This document shows, in pieces, positions 36,865 through 50,254 of a DNA stretch of 64,000 nucleotides. Every line of letters starts with the position of its first letter. The stretch's first letter is position 1. The DNA is from Punica granatum. Lineage: Eukaryota; Streptophyta; Magnoliopsida; Myrtales; Lythraceae. The position numbers were made by a program, and so were the translations under genes. The DNA lies in assembly GCF_007655135.1 (NCBI RefSeq), contig NC_045130.1:7812001-7876000 (forward strand), written 5' to 3'. Under the pieces are notes generated by a model. The model was given only the letters and a program-made list of their open reading frames with translations. It had not been told where the DNA came from and did not search any database.

Positions 36865-38286
36865 AGGGAAGTTGGCGACTTCTCTAGAGGCCAATCAAGC
36901 GAATTGTTATCACTGCTTTCCAAAGATTAACAAACTACTGTAATATATATGTATGTCGACCCAATGAATTCAAACTCTATTGAAAAAGTGATTAAATTAA
37001 TTTTTAGTTCAAACTCATACATGTATAGCCGATTAGCTGCGTATCGTTCAAATTGGGTCGTGAAATTAAATGCAGAAGTGTAAATCATCAGAATCGCCCA
37101 GGAGCGATCAACATGTTAGTGAAGTGAAGAGAATAATCCTTTATTTTTCCGATAGAGACTGACCTCGTTGTTAATTGTTAATATATAGATTATTTTCATA
37201 AACCATGTTCACGTACTATATACCCTATGAATTTAACAAATCAAGTCACATTATGGTCCATGCGCTCATGTCTTTATATATATAATAGTGTAATGATTCC
37301 CTCGGCTGCATGGTAGCACGGTTCTTGTCTCGAATAATTAACCTATTCCCTTGCACGTCTTATCCCGTTAAAATCCGTTCTCTGTAATCTTCTTTTGTAC
37401 TACCTCCATATCTTTGTTGTTCCAAAGTTTGTTGCTTCTAATCTTGAGAAGATTTTTAGATCTTTTCTCTGTGGGGGGTGAGACTGATTCGAAAAAGATG
37501 TGTTTAGCGAAATGGGAAGTTGTTTCTTTGCCCAAAGAGAGTGGGGATGCGAGTGTTGGTTCTATGCTTAACAAGAATACATCGATGTTAGCTAAATGGC
37601 TTTAGAGATTTGGGTCAAAGGGTGATTCACTATCGAAAAAGGTTATTTGCAACATCCACCACTTATCTCTCTCTTCTTGGCTTCCCTCACAATGTATATT
37701 CTCCTCTAGAAGTCCTTGGTCTTCTATCATTAGAACATGCTCCATGGATCCTTTCGTTCATTAAATCTTGTCTTCCAATATTTCAATCTCGATTGGAAAT
37801 GGTCAAAGTACACTATTTTGGTCTAATACATGGATTGTGAATGAGCCCCTTAAATATAGTTTTCCAAGACTTTTCTCGCTATCTATTCATGAAATATGTT
37901 TGTGGGAAGACTCAGGTTGGCATTGGTGTTTCCGATGGAGAAGATTATTCGAATGGGAGCTAGAATTGCTAGATGGTCTAATTTCTCTGCTTGACTCTTG
38001 CAAATTATACCAAGGATACTCTAACAAGATCATTTGGAAACCCACTATTGATGGTGAATTCATTGTGAAGTCTCTTTGTAGACTTTTATCCACTCCATCC
38101 CAGCAGGTGGACTTGGCTTTCTCGTATTCTATTGCATGGTGTGGATTAGCTCCTCCAAAGGTGGAATTCTTTGCTTGGCTAGCTTTCCACAAGAAGATCA
38201 ATACAAAAGATGTTTTGTTGAAGAAGGGTTTTATTACCTCAAACCATACTAGTTGCCTTTTTGCACTTCTAAACCAAAAGCAATAA

Positions 38287-38538
38287 TGTTGCGCCTGATA
38301 TATGATAGTGGAAGACAATATGAACGAAAAGCAGAAATGACACACGAAATTGATTACCCAGTTCGTCAATAATTATGACAATTGTCTGGGGGCGCCGTTA
38401 AGTCAGGTATTCTATTATTTTGAGTTAAGGTTACAAGAGATATAAGCTGTTACTTATAAAGAGAACAAACCTTAATTACATCACCAATGGGCCGCTCTTG
38501 ATATGGAATCACAGTACTTCATGCTCCATAACTCAACA
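38287..38538 (-). repeat. Solitary-side copia LTR, 252 bp
   Basis: Read on the minus strand it begins TGTTGAG and ends GCGCAACA, giving the TGTTG...CAACA termini of a copia LTR. A purine-rich tract lies just before it. No partner LTR was found in the window. Confidence 0.7.
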
Positions 38539-39995
38539 ATCTCCTACTTGGACACTGAACACGAATGTAATTATCTCTTCATCTTCCATTGCAAACTCCC
38601 ACTTGCTCGAGTGCTCACTCTGCATAGCCTCAGCATAACATTCTGGCTCACCACTATCAGTCAACAAAAGATAGTGTAAAGAGGGCGAGTACCTTTCCGG
38701 TGCGTGATGTTGTCTTTCTGATCTCCTCAATGGATCTACTGGCGTACTTGGTTCTACCTTAACAACCTCCTGGTCATTCTGAATTTTGCTAACACGTGAG
38801 TTTGAAATATCCAATTCAACAAACTGAGGCTTTTTACCTTGAGTACCTGCACTATCAATGTCTGGTGCACCCAACCTGTCTTTGTACAAGACATGCTCAT
38901 TAAAAATAACATCTCGACTTCGAATTATTTTTCGATTCTGATCATCCCAAAATCTATAACCAAATTCATCATCGCCATATCCAATGAAAGTACATTTCAC
39001 AGATTTTGCATCCAGTTTACTTCTAGCAGTGGCATCAACATGAACATACGAAACACAACCAAATACTTTAAGAAATGACAGGTTTACCTCTTTACCACTC
39101 CAAGCCTCTTCTGGTATGCCGTTATCCAAAGGAACTGATGGTTCTCTATTAATTAAGAAAGCAGCAGTGTTAACTGCATCTGCCCAAACTATCTTCGGTA
39201 ACCCACACTTCAATTGCATGCACCTAGCACGTTCATTCAAGGTTCTGTTCATTCGTTCTGCAACCTCGTTCTGTTGAGGGGTCCCTCTAACAATTTTCTC
39301 CGAACTCATCGAGCTCATATTCTCCACCATTATCAGATCTCAAACACTTTACCTTCAGGCCCGTTTCATTTTCTACCAAAGCTTTCCACTTTCTGAAAGC
39401 ATCAAAAGCGTCAGATTTACGTTTAAGAAAATAAACCCATACCTTCCTCGTGAAGTCGTCAATGAAGGTCATGTAATATGATGCGCCACCAAGAGATGTG
39501 ATCGGTGTTGATCCCCATAAGTCACTATGTACGAGCTCCAACTTCTGCTCCTTCAAAGTTCTACTAGCCTTCGAAAAACTAACTCTTTTCTGCTTCCCGA
39601 ATACACAATCCTCACATAATCCAAGCTTAACTGTTTTTAGACCTGATAGTTTGCCCTTTGAACATAATTGTTTCATCCCTTTCTCACTCATGTGGCCAAG
39701 CCTACAATGCCACAAATCTGCATTGCTGTTTGCACTAGCAAGTGCAATGCTATCATGGCTGTTCACGATCATGTACAGTGTACCCTCCTTCTTACCTCGA
39801 GCCACCACCATGGCCCCTTTGATTATTTTCCAAGAACTAGAGCCAAATGACAGGTCATAACCCTCGTCATCCAACTGCCCTACAGAAATCAGATTCCTCT
39901 TCAAACCAGGAATGTGTCGCACACCACGCAACTGCCATATGAGTCCATTCGGTGTTTTAATCCAAACATCTCCCTTCCCTGCTTCTTCGTTACAC
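38287..39995 (-). mobile_element. Defective Ty1/copia retrotransposon nested in the LINE
   Basis: On the minus strand the order is a pre-integrase region (GVRHIPGLKRNLISVGQLD, WHCRLGHMSEKGM, CEDCVFGKQKR), the integrase core (SDLWG, YYMTFIDDFTRKVWVYFLK, SDNGGEY, then GTPQQNEVAERMNRTLNE), and the integrase C-terminal part (LKVFGCVSYVHV, CTFIGYG). A frameshift near 39300 splits the integrase. Where the reverse transcriptase should begin (KWEFAMEDE near 38590) the sequence jumps to a polypurine-like AAGTAGGAGATT and a single LTR. The 5' LTR, gag, reverse transcriptase and RNase H are missing. It cannot move on its own. Confidence 0.88.
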
Positions 39996-41318
39996 CTTTT
40001 CTTGGAAAGTTTGGTGCCATTTTATATCGTAGTGAGGTTCTTTTGGGTGCTTTGCTGAAGATCTGCCCTCTTCCTTTCTCCAATGATCTCAATTGGTTGT
40101 GGGAAAGTTTCAAGGAAGGCATGGTCTATGCTATCCTATGTTATCGTTTGGTCCTTTTGGCTTGCGAGGAATGATGTCATTTTTAATGCAAATGAAGTTG
40201 ATGTCCATGGTCTCTTGGAGATTATTTTCCTTCGTCTATCAACTTGGGTCAAGGTCATCCAAGTCGATCATCAGAAGGTATCCATAGATGGTCAAATAGC
40301 AGATACAAGCGCCCCCATATCTCTTCGTCTGCTCCTCCTGCAAGTTGGATCAAATGGAACACTAATGGATCTTCTCTTGGCAAATCCGGTCCGTCCGGTA
40401 TCGGATGTGTTCTTAGGAAGTCTGATGGTTGTATTATGTGCATGTTCTCTTCTTCATCGGGCATAATTGATTCAAATTAAGCTCAATAAGGAAAGTTCTT
40501 CAAGTTTCTTCATCGAATCCTTCATTCTTTAGCTCTTCTCTCATAATCGATTCTAACTCTAAGAACGTGGTTTCTTGGATCAATAAGACATCGGGCTTCC
40601 CATGGAGATACAAGAGTTTCTTCTTAGATATTCACCTGTTTTCCCTTCACTTTCGTCAAGTTCGATTCCAACATTTTCCAAGGGAATCAAACACTTTCGC
40701 GGATTGGTTAGCTAAATCAGGGGTCAATAGAGTTTCGGATTTTGTTGCTTGGATGTAGCACAAATCTTTTCATCGTAATTACTTCCTGTTAACGTTTGTT
40801 GTTGTGTATAACATATGAGATCCTTGATTTCTTTGTTGTACTCTACAATATTTTCTTAATTGAAATTTTAGATGAGTTATAAAAAAAAAACCTATTTCAT
40901 GACATAAGACACAATACAATAAAACAGAAGAAAATAAGAAGAAAAGCAGGTAAGATAAATTAAATTTGATGTTTAATTTCAAGAAGCAAAAAAAAAAAAA
41001 AAAAGCAGAGCCCTGATTTTATCGACCCAATAAAATTCAAAGAAATCAAGGGATTACTCTTCTACCGATGCCATCAAATCTTTTTCATGTGTAGCTAGCT
41101 TTGCTTTTCTTCAAAGTTAAGTTTAATTTGTAGCTATTAGCTGTCCTAATAGGCTAATATACATGTCCATTCTTATATGTTCATGATCCAGCATCCTATA
41201 TATATACATATATTTATGTATGTTATTGCCTTATATTCATATTCTAATAATTCCTAAATTTTCTTGTAACTGCATGCAAAGCACCAGACGATGTTTTATG
41301 CTAGATATTTGGGCCAAC

Positions 41319-42091
41319 CTTTTTTTTTTTTATCATGCATAATATTATCAATCTGTAGTAGCATCTACATAAAAGTTCGAATACCCCTCATATGTACATA
41401 GAGAGTGAAAATTTGACATGTAACCGAACTGGCATATGTCATGAGTGAGAGAGTTTTCCAACATCGGGATCCAAGTACATAACCATTCAGTAAAAAGATT
41501 TAACATACTAGTAATATCCGAAACTATACTTCTAATCTCCCATGGTGCATTGCGTGGGTGTAAAATGACATCTACTAATAGCATGGCGTCACAATGTAGC
41601 CAGATCTTTCTCCATCCTCGGTCAGCAACTATGGATAGAGTAAGAATGACATATTTGGCTTCTGCCTGTAGTGGCTTTGTTTCATGCGAGATTTGGAACC
41701 ATGAGAGTGCCGATGGTCTATTTGGTTGCTGCAAGACACCAACAAGGCATGATCTGCTGATGTTCCAGGCTGTATCAGTGCTAATGAAGCCCCCATTCTG
41801 ATCCTGTAGGTTCCAGCCTTGATTCCAGCTGTTGTGGTGCAAATGTCGAGCTTCCTTCTTGTTGTCCTATGTTGTGTCCCGTGCTGAGTGCTCCCTCTAT
41901 GTCCTCTTGATTTTTTTTTGATAGTTTCGTGTACGTTTGTAGATTTACTTGAGTGTGAGACATCATTCTGTGAGATCCACAATTGATAAAGAGTAATGGC
42001 GGCATATAATGAAAAGCAAACTTTATCATCAAAGTTTGTAATCAAGGTAGATGGAGGGCAAATAACGAAGTAGATCAAATCCTTGACAGCG
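41319..42091 (-). mobile_element. Second LINE fragment, 3' end with RNase H-like domain
   Basis: On the minus strand it encodes a linker (AAITLYQLWISQNDV) and then an RNase H-like domain (GGFISTDTAWN, ISHETKPLQAEAKYVILTL, IWLHCDAMLLVDVI). The frame is broken between the two. It ends at a run of A (T at 41319-41329 on the plus strand), the poly-A tail. It is distinct in sequence from the LINE at 37-41 kb. Confidence 0.75.
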
Positions 42092-42203
42092 GTGTTTGGG
42101 ATAATGCTTGATTGCATATCCCAACCTTATACAAAATTGAAATGTATAATGACACTCCATAATCCACTACTTTATAATCCTTCTTACCACGCAATCCAAA
42201 CAA
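42092..42203. mobile_element. Short MITE at the 5' edge of the second LINE
   Basis: The left end GTGTTTGGGATAATGC matches the complement of the right end (CTTGTTTGGATTGCGTG), with a 112 bp span. No target-site duplication is obvious. Confidence 0.55.
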
Positions 42204-45200
42204 GTAATTAATTCACCCAAAAAAAAAACTCTTAATCGCACCCTTGAAGCGACATTGCTCACTTCGGCCACCACCCATAGTGCTTGCTGGATACTTAATT
42301 ATTCAATTAGCTTAGTCGGTTATGTTAATTCTATCAAAAAAATGAGCCAAGAAAAACGTTGTGGCGATAGTACAAGCTGAGGTGGCGTGAGAAATTTAAT
42401 TTGGGGCCGGAGATTAGTGAATTATTATGATTTTTCCGGTAGAAATTATTATGAAATTAATTATTATGTGAAATAATTAATTGGGGAACGCTCTCCCCGC
42501 AAATAAAATAAAGAGAAAATTATAATAAAAAAAAAGTCATCGCACGTGAGGGCTGCTCAAGTTGCATTGTCAAGTCAGTCAAATGATCCTACGGCCTTGA
42601 ATTTGGCAACATTGGGAACTATAAACAAAAATTAAAGATTTTACATGGTCAATCTATTTATATTTTCCTATTATGGATAGTTTGTTTCCTTTTACTTTTT
42701 TAATTTTTGTCTGCAAAAATGAAATCTTGGGATACTCAAATCTACAGCCAAAGCCATACTCTTTTCTTCGTCGACTCGTAGAAAATCAACACCATGAGTC
42801 AAAGCCATGTCATAACTCACCCAACATCGTCATTTAAAAAAAAAAAAGCCAGTAGACTTAAAAAAGAAAAGATAATTAAAGAGAAATAAAATGAGAAAGT
42901 CCTCACTATAGTGAGGATCAACTCAACCTTTTTGTAGTAAGTCGACAGCGATGCGACCTTGCTTTCTCATCGTCATCCCAAGCTAACTTTATGAATGTAC
43001 GTGAACAATGCAAAGCCATGTTTGGGAACAAAGAGTTTTATTTCTGTCAACGTGTTATAAGAAGCGCATAAAATTGTGAAACCATGCTCCTGTCATTAAA
43101 CATAATAGTTAAGAAATATTAAAAATATATGCAAAAAAATTATCAGAGTTGTTCTTAAAGCATATTAATTGTGTGGAGTTAATTACTGCAATAAACTCCT
43201 TTCTCTCTATCCCTCTTTCCGATCATAAGTGAAACTTATGAGTTCACTATAATGATAGAAAATAAAGCGAGATACATATAAGTCTATCATCGGTGCCTTG
43301 TGCCACCGTATTAAAACCCCTTCATCACTCTCATTGTCTCTCTTTGGTCATTCAAGTAAAATGCTTCCTTTATTTTCCTTTTGCAAGCGATTTATACTTT
43401 CATAAGTAATTACACATTTACTTCGCGATTCCTTGTTTATGATTATTATTTTTCTTATGAGATCAATTATCTAATTTATTTACATAATTCCTTGACTTTT
43501 ACTTGTACCTTTGAAACAATGTAGACCAAAATTAAGAAAAAAAAAACTGTTAGTTTGAAAGTGAGGCCACATGTGTAAAAATTCCGCACATAATGCGTCT
43601 AGTATATCCCAAATAAACAATAACATGGCTGGCCACTCTTAACAATAACTAGGCAAACAATAACATTTCATTTTCTCATCAACCCTCTACCTTTCTATGA
43701 GATATACACATTTTTATGAAGAAAATAAATCAAGTACAAAAGCTGGATAAACGTAGAGTTAAGACAAATCATGTTATATACATATTGCTTTTGCTAGGAC
43801 TGGCATGCACGATTTAAGCTTATTAAATATTCAAAATCATTCAACTAAAAATAAATAAATATATTTCGGTGAACAAATACATATATATATGTGTGTGTGT
43901 GTGTGTATTATTATACGCATCATTCCACTATATGGAATTTCCCGAGATTCTGCTTGAAGATTTGATTGAAACAACTTTGCAATTTGTCATTTATGAATGT
44001 GGCTGCAAATTGTAATCTTCAGATTGGATTATGGAAGTAGTGCGTGTGCATGGGTCCTCCTTTAATTGCCAAAAAGTTGGATTAAAAAAAAAAAAAACAG
44101 AGAGAGCGAGAGAGAGAAAGAGAGAAACAATTGAACTTTTATGGAGCACTTCCAAAGGACTTGTGCCACAATGGGGGGACCTGATGACTTCATATTCCCC
44201 CCGACTTTTTCTTTGCTTCCCCATAACCACAGCCACATTTTCATCCCGTTGGATATCCCGAAACCTCAAAAAATCCCTTCCATTTCGTTCGTCCAACTCG
44301 TTTTCTTTTCACTTTTCTCTCTCCTCGCAGATGCTACATTACAGAAGGATTATCGAGAAGGAGAAAACGAAGGGAATATTTCCGTCCGGCATATTAAATA
44401 AAGAAATGGATATGCAATAAAGATTTTTTTTTGTTACAAAAAAAATTTGTGGAAGACACTACTCTCGTAATTCCGGGAATTGAGCATAGTGTTACTCTCC
44501 CTCCCAACAAGTACGTCTTCCGAAATTCGAATTCGTATTCTCCTCATAGGAGGTTGAATTTGCTTACCACTTCAACCAATAGATTGTTTATTGCAATAAA
44601 GATCTTTCATGTTCAATCTGCAGACCGAACATTCGCTGATTAATTAATTAATGTTAAACACTTCTAGACAATATCTTATATATGACAATGTATATTTGCA
44701 TCTTCAGAATTCGAGAATTCCTAATCTTCACTGCAAGATCAGCATATTAGTCAGGCATGCTTGTGGTGCTTAGCGGCAGGGAAGTGTTTTGCAAGTTTTG
44801 CATATTTGTGTGTATAATCATAATATAAATGTATATATGCAAATTATACATAGAGTCAGAGATACATAAAGTAGGAAAATCAAGAGTATTTTCCATTTTG
44901 CCTTTCTCAAGGAATATTGACAACTTGAAAACTGTATATATATATACTATCATGTATGCACTAGATAATGAAATTCTACAAATACAATCATCTGTGGGGT
45001 AGAATTCAGAGAAATGATGAAGGGCTTTTTATTTTGTTAATTCTTTTGAATTTTTCTTTGGACAATTGTGATAAGAAGATCCCTATCTAGTGGAAGTGAG
45101 GCCTACTAACAGATCATAACCCAATGTTTTTTCACTTTCAAGCTCCTGAAAATCGATAGTTGATGGCCAGCTCGAGTTGAGGGATATGTATATATCCCTA

Positions 45201-45207
45201 CTTTTTT

Positions 45208-45392
45208 TTTTATTTGGTATGAACCCTAGTATCCGGAAGTTCAATTGGATTCCGATTAATCCCGTCGAGTCGGGTCAGCTCACTAAGGGGTAAAGCTTTC
45301 ACAGTATAGATTTTATGCAATCACAATGACTCGAACCCAAGCCCTTACTTAAACGAAACAAACGCCAACCACTTGAACCAATCCATGTTGAT
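45208..45392 (-). mobile_element. tRNA-derived SINE with 17 bp target-site duplication
   Basis: On the minus strand, the 5' head has an A-box-like TGGTTCAAGTGG and a B box GGTTCGAGTC about 40 bp later. A non-tRNA body follows, and the 3' end is an A run. The flanks carry a perfect 17 bp direct repeat, TATATCCCTACTTTTTT, at 45191-45207 and 45393-45409. About 185 bp long, this is a complete, fairly young insertion. Confidence 0.88.
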
Positions 45393-48300
45393 TATATCCC
45401 TACTTTTTTATCCGAGTGAAAAAGCAATGGCCCAGGTTTTTCTTATACTTATTATCTAATTTTTCAAAATCACCTTCCACAAGTTTCTTGAAAAACTAAC
45501 AACTCGATCTTCTAGATGCAAAGATAAGAAGGTTCAATAATTGTACAACTCAATACTATCATTCTAGTGGTCTAAGGGTCCGACTTTTTTTGGTAAGGTC
45601 CAAGTTTAAGTTTCATTGAAATCATATAGGAGTATATTTCCTATTAGACCACCTGTACGGCATGTGTCGGATTGACTTGTTCTATAAGCGTGCATGATAA
45701 GCACGCAGGGCGCGAGAACTAGCCGAACAAACCCAGACATCCCTCGTTTAAAAAAAGAAAAGGAAAATTGTGTATATTCTTTCGACATCAAGCCCTAGAT
45801 CTTTGACTTATCATGCTATATATGTGTATATCTATTTATACGTGTATGAACAGTGAACTAGCTAGGTAGTTTTACGTATGAGTTGGTGGATATATATAAT
45901 CAATCCTCTCATGAGTTGCATTTGCATCTTTAACAATGACAGATCATTACACTATGAATTGCAAGAATCATATCATATTAATTGCATTCATTTTGATGGT
46001 CGTCAAACAGATATACGAGGATATAAACAACTTGTGTAATACATCATCCGTTCAATCAGTCTCTCTAGCCCTAATCTCTAAGACAGAATTATATTATATA
46101 TGTTTATGCTTTTGGGGAGCAATTATAAAATCAATCGAGAGGGCCTGCATTTGAGTTTGATTGTCTTAAAATTAGGAAATGGCACATGGGGGTGAAGGGC
46201 AAGATTTTGACCAGAGGGATATCGACCCATAGATTCCGGTGGGGCAATTATCTGTTTGATTCATTACATCGAGCCCCATATCCCTAATCCTCAAGTACAC
46301 CAACTTTATTGACTTGCTCTTCTTCTTTCTTTTTTTTCTTGGATTACTTTTATCTTATGTTGTGATCTATATCTTTAATTAATTTGAGAGGGGGCATCGC
46401 GATCTTTCTTTCTCAAGGCTTCTTGATCTTTGTGGATATGTTCTTAGCTCCAAATTAATTGTTTCCAGATCGCAGGTGGTGTTTCAAGGAAAAGAATATG
46501 ATGTGTTTTGTGACGATCGAGAGTATTCTGGCTATTAATCTCTCCAGACTGGTCCAAACAATTCATCTAAATTAGGTCTAACATATATTCGCGAGGACCA
46601 ATTCCCACGTGCTCCCAGTAAAATTTGGACTCTCGACAACTCAAAGAGAGGAGCGACCTTGCTTATCACGTCTGCCAACTTCTACATTGAAGTGGAAACT
46701 TAAATAATATCACAATGTATATATGTTCACTCTTTCAATTTCTTTTGTAGCTTCGCTCCAGATTGTTTCAATTCTGTCTATACATATAATACATACATAC
46801 ATATTATATATATATATATATATATATATCAGAAGTCACTCAACGAACTATAGATCAATCGACCAAAAGCATTTGAGTTCAATTGATAATTAAATGATCG
46901 AGTGTCAATTATTGATCTAGTTCTCCCTATTCACGCTATGCATTTAACAAAACCAACATAGATAGAATAATTGGTTTTATACGTACATTCGATATATATA
47001 GGATTTCTTTTGGAGAAAAATATATGTGTATATACACTTGGATTCATTCCGGAACTTGTTTTATAATTAAGACACATCGATAGGTTAATAATATTCAAAC
47101 CTGTATTGCAAGTTAAAACATGTTCACCTTAGAAAATTTTTTGAATCGTCATTCTTCACCTTAAAAAACTTTCGCACGTTCTTCGACAATTCAAGTGCTT
47201 CCATGCAGTCTCAGTAAAGGGCAAAAGGGAACCATGCAATTCATGTGTAAGGTCCATCTAGATAACCAAATAAATTATATGCAATTTTGGGTATTATATA
47301 GCCCAGACATGCAAAACATGTTGTCTTAAAGCAATCGATATATGGCCAGTGGTAATAAAGTACAACAAAAGAACCAATTATAGTATTCATAATTTCACTC
47401 CAAAGAATTTTCTAAAGTGAAATTCACTTTGCCAAGACTAGAAAAGTTCCTCCCCGTACACAACTTTCACCATAAAATATAAGTAGATCGGGAATTTATT
47501 ATTAAAATGATTAGGAAAAAATATTAGTGAAAATTTGTTATTAAATGAGAAAAAAAGACAAAACAGTAATGATTGTGATGTTGAATTTGAGAAAGAATAT
47601 AGTTGATTTGGGTAAAGTAAAAAATTTTTATTCGAAAATCAAACAAAGACTTGTATTCCAACAACTTTAATTTCACTATGATTTGCCCCCTGAGTGAAGA
47701 TACAAGTAGCACCAAATACTAATTACCAAGCATTTGACTAATTAATTTATGTATATGATCTTTCTGTCATAAACTAATCATAATTGTCTTCCCTTTTCCC
47801 TCATTTCCATGTTCAATTAGCCAACCCCATTTGACTATTGTGTCTCATCCTAAAGAGAGGATACCGAATCTCGGGCGCATCGTGCATGCCCTCTAAATAA
47901 TATTTCCACCCCAAGCTCCTAAATCTAGTAATTCTTATATGATCTATAATTGCTAATACAGTTCTATCACGCGTAGGGTTTTCTACCTGGCTTTTGTTTG
48001 AAATTAAGTTAGTTCTAACCCAAAATGTTGGTCTTCATGATAATCGTATCTCATATGGATTACCTATTTTTGTAGGAGTAGGCGCATCTTAACTCCAACT
48101 CTTGTTTTGACTATGAAGGAGAAGAGTAAGGGATAACCAGCTAAGAGTGGGACATAAGTATCCTTGAATCATGTAAAATGTTATAAGTTCGGATAAATGA
48201 GCTAGCTCAACTTAAAGTATTGTCATACTAGCTGCCATATACGTGCATCACCAAATGAGCTAGCGCAGGTTGGTCATCCTAACAAACTAACTATTTCAAT

Positions 48301-50160
48301 CTTTTCGCATCCCTTGGAAGGCCTTTCTCCGGGTTAAGCTTATGCTGTGCAGAGTGGAAAAAATCGTCGGAAGTATATGTATCGGAGATGAGAAGATCAT
48401 CTCACTGATAATTTAATTAATCCATCCTCTTTAATCATATAGAGCATTTCGTTTGTTTCATGACAATCAAACTGAAAATTGTGTTTGGGTGTCGATCGGC
48501 ATCAACCAATTAGGCACCATAATAATACCTAAACTTGTAGCTATGGTTAAAAATGAAAAGATCACGCATACATACAAATTATATTAATGTATGTTTGCAT
48601 TAATATATTATTAGATGGTGTCATTTATTATTGTCAGTCATCAATGATTGATCCTCTTTTATGTGGGGAGACTCGAATCTTAGATGGTCCACATCCTCAC
48701 AAATTAAGAAATTCAGATTTATAGAGTTTGCAATTCATTGGCTCGAAATAATTATTTTTCTAATGTTGATGAGCCTAATCATCTCTCCACCTTCCTCATA
48801 TAAATAAATCTCTTCAGCCGAATGATAATCTTGACATTAATGTTTGTTTTAAACCATTGATGTCAAAATCAAGTTCTTGTGTGTTACCACTAATTAATGT
48901 TTTAAATTTAACTATTATCATGTTGAATTCTTTTTACAATTGGAAATTGCACTTAATCAAGGATAGAGACGATACAAAGGGAGAGGGGGGAGATTGTGAC
49001 AGAAATTTCTTTGAGAGTTCAGATTTGGTTCTATGATGAACAGTTCTAGAACAGATTTATTAATTGTTCAACATGATTCATGCCAGATACATTATCATAT
49101 TGTATATCGATCACATGTACATTTCCTAACCCAATGAACTCAATCGGATCACAGTGCGAACATGTCATATCCGAATCGACTAAATCTTATTTCCTCTAAA
49201 TGATAATCACCTTTTATCATTATGGAGGATGGGATTAAGACGTGCAATTTGCTATGCCATTAATTATGCTCAATAATTAACCATGTCTTGTCATTTATGA
49301 TTAAGAGGTGCTCTTCTTCTTCAACACGTTTCAAATTTTTTAACCTTTTCCCAACACAAATTTGAGAATGGTATCCCTACAAATTAGGCTTTCCAATTAG
49401 AGAATTAATTTAGCTTTGGTCATATTAGGGCTCCTTCGGTGGTTTAAGAAAGAAAGGAGGACCCTTGATGACCGCCACCACCACCCTCCGCTAATTAAAA
49501 GGAGTCCCAAAAGGATATTATGTTATGTATTTTCCCATAAGATATACATATACATATATATATATATATACAATCTACTAACATACATCAAAAAGAGGGG
49601 TCATAATTAAACTAGATTCAAAAAATTTCCGTTCATAAACCGATTTAGTAAATTAATCAATTACAGTTCAAAACTCGTATGATGGACGAACTTATTTTAC
49701 AGAATATATGTATATATGTATATTACAAATAATCATACATGTAATCTTTTGTCTTATCGATATATGTGACCAGTTCAAACCATTAAACCTAACCTAAATA
49801 TAATGAAAATCAATATATCTATGCGGAGTCTATGGGCAATCACTAACCTCTTTGTGGGGGGATTGATTATGTCTCATCTTTTGTCAGTTCAAATTGTGGT
49901 TAAGATGTTGACATAAATCTATTAAGTAGAATGCAAATGCAACTAACTCCACCACCTTAGGAAAGATTAATGATTGCAATTATAATATATCCATGTGATT
50001 ATCCTCTTCGAGGATTTTTGTGCTCCTAATTGAACCAATCAATCCAAGATCTTTTGTTGTCACCACCATAACCTAACGGCTATTTCTTTCTCCTTTCTTC
50101 CCCTTTTCTTTTGTGAAGTTGGGGATGATAACCTTTAATTTTTGCACCGAACTTTAACTT

Positions 50161-50254
50161 CTGTTGTTGTGAGTAACTTATGAAATCCTTGATCTCTTTG
50201 TTGTACTCTACAATATTTTGTTAATTGAAACTTCAGATGAGTTATCCAAAAAAA
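50161..50254 (+). mobile_element. 5'-truncated LINE tail
   Basis: About 95 bp match the 3' end of the LINE at 40789-40889: TTGTTGTACTCTACAATATT, TTAATTGAAA and AGATGAGTTAT followed by A. It is a very short 5'-truncated copy, or the tail recruited by a related element. Confidence 0.75.

Larger units (their letters stand above)
34300..37379. other. Intergenic spacer
   Basis: No gene is supported. It contains an ATTC repeat near 34400, a GA microsatellite (34812-34846), a MITE (36054-36368) and a CT microsatellite (36822-36861). Confidence 0.6.
37380..40890 (+). mobile_element. Degraded LINE (non-LTR retrotransposon), 3' part, split by a copia insertion
   Basis: The 5' end is truncated. 37400-37605 encodes the end of the reverse transcriptase (LEKIFRSFLCGG, LAKW), and 37768-38286 encodes the linker and zf-RVT-like region (WSNTWI, WKPTIDGEF, APPKVEFFAWLAF). 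The remainder resumes at about 39995 with WSFWLARNDVIFNANEVD and an RNase H-like domain (WIKWNTNGSSLG...GIGCVLR, PRESNTFADWLAKSG). The first catalytic Asp of that domain is Asn here. Frames are broken by stops and shifts, so the copy is dead. A poly-A tail ends at about 40889. The middle (38287 to about 39995) is a nested element. Confidence 0.85.

Noticed and set aside
43991..44420. Overlapping frames on both strands near 44.0-44.4 kb
   Set aside because: Low-complexity codons from GA and A runs, no motifs, and no conserved splice structure.
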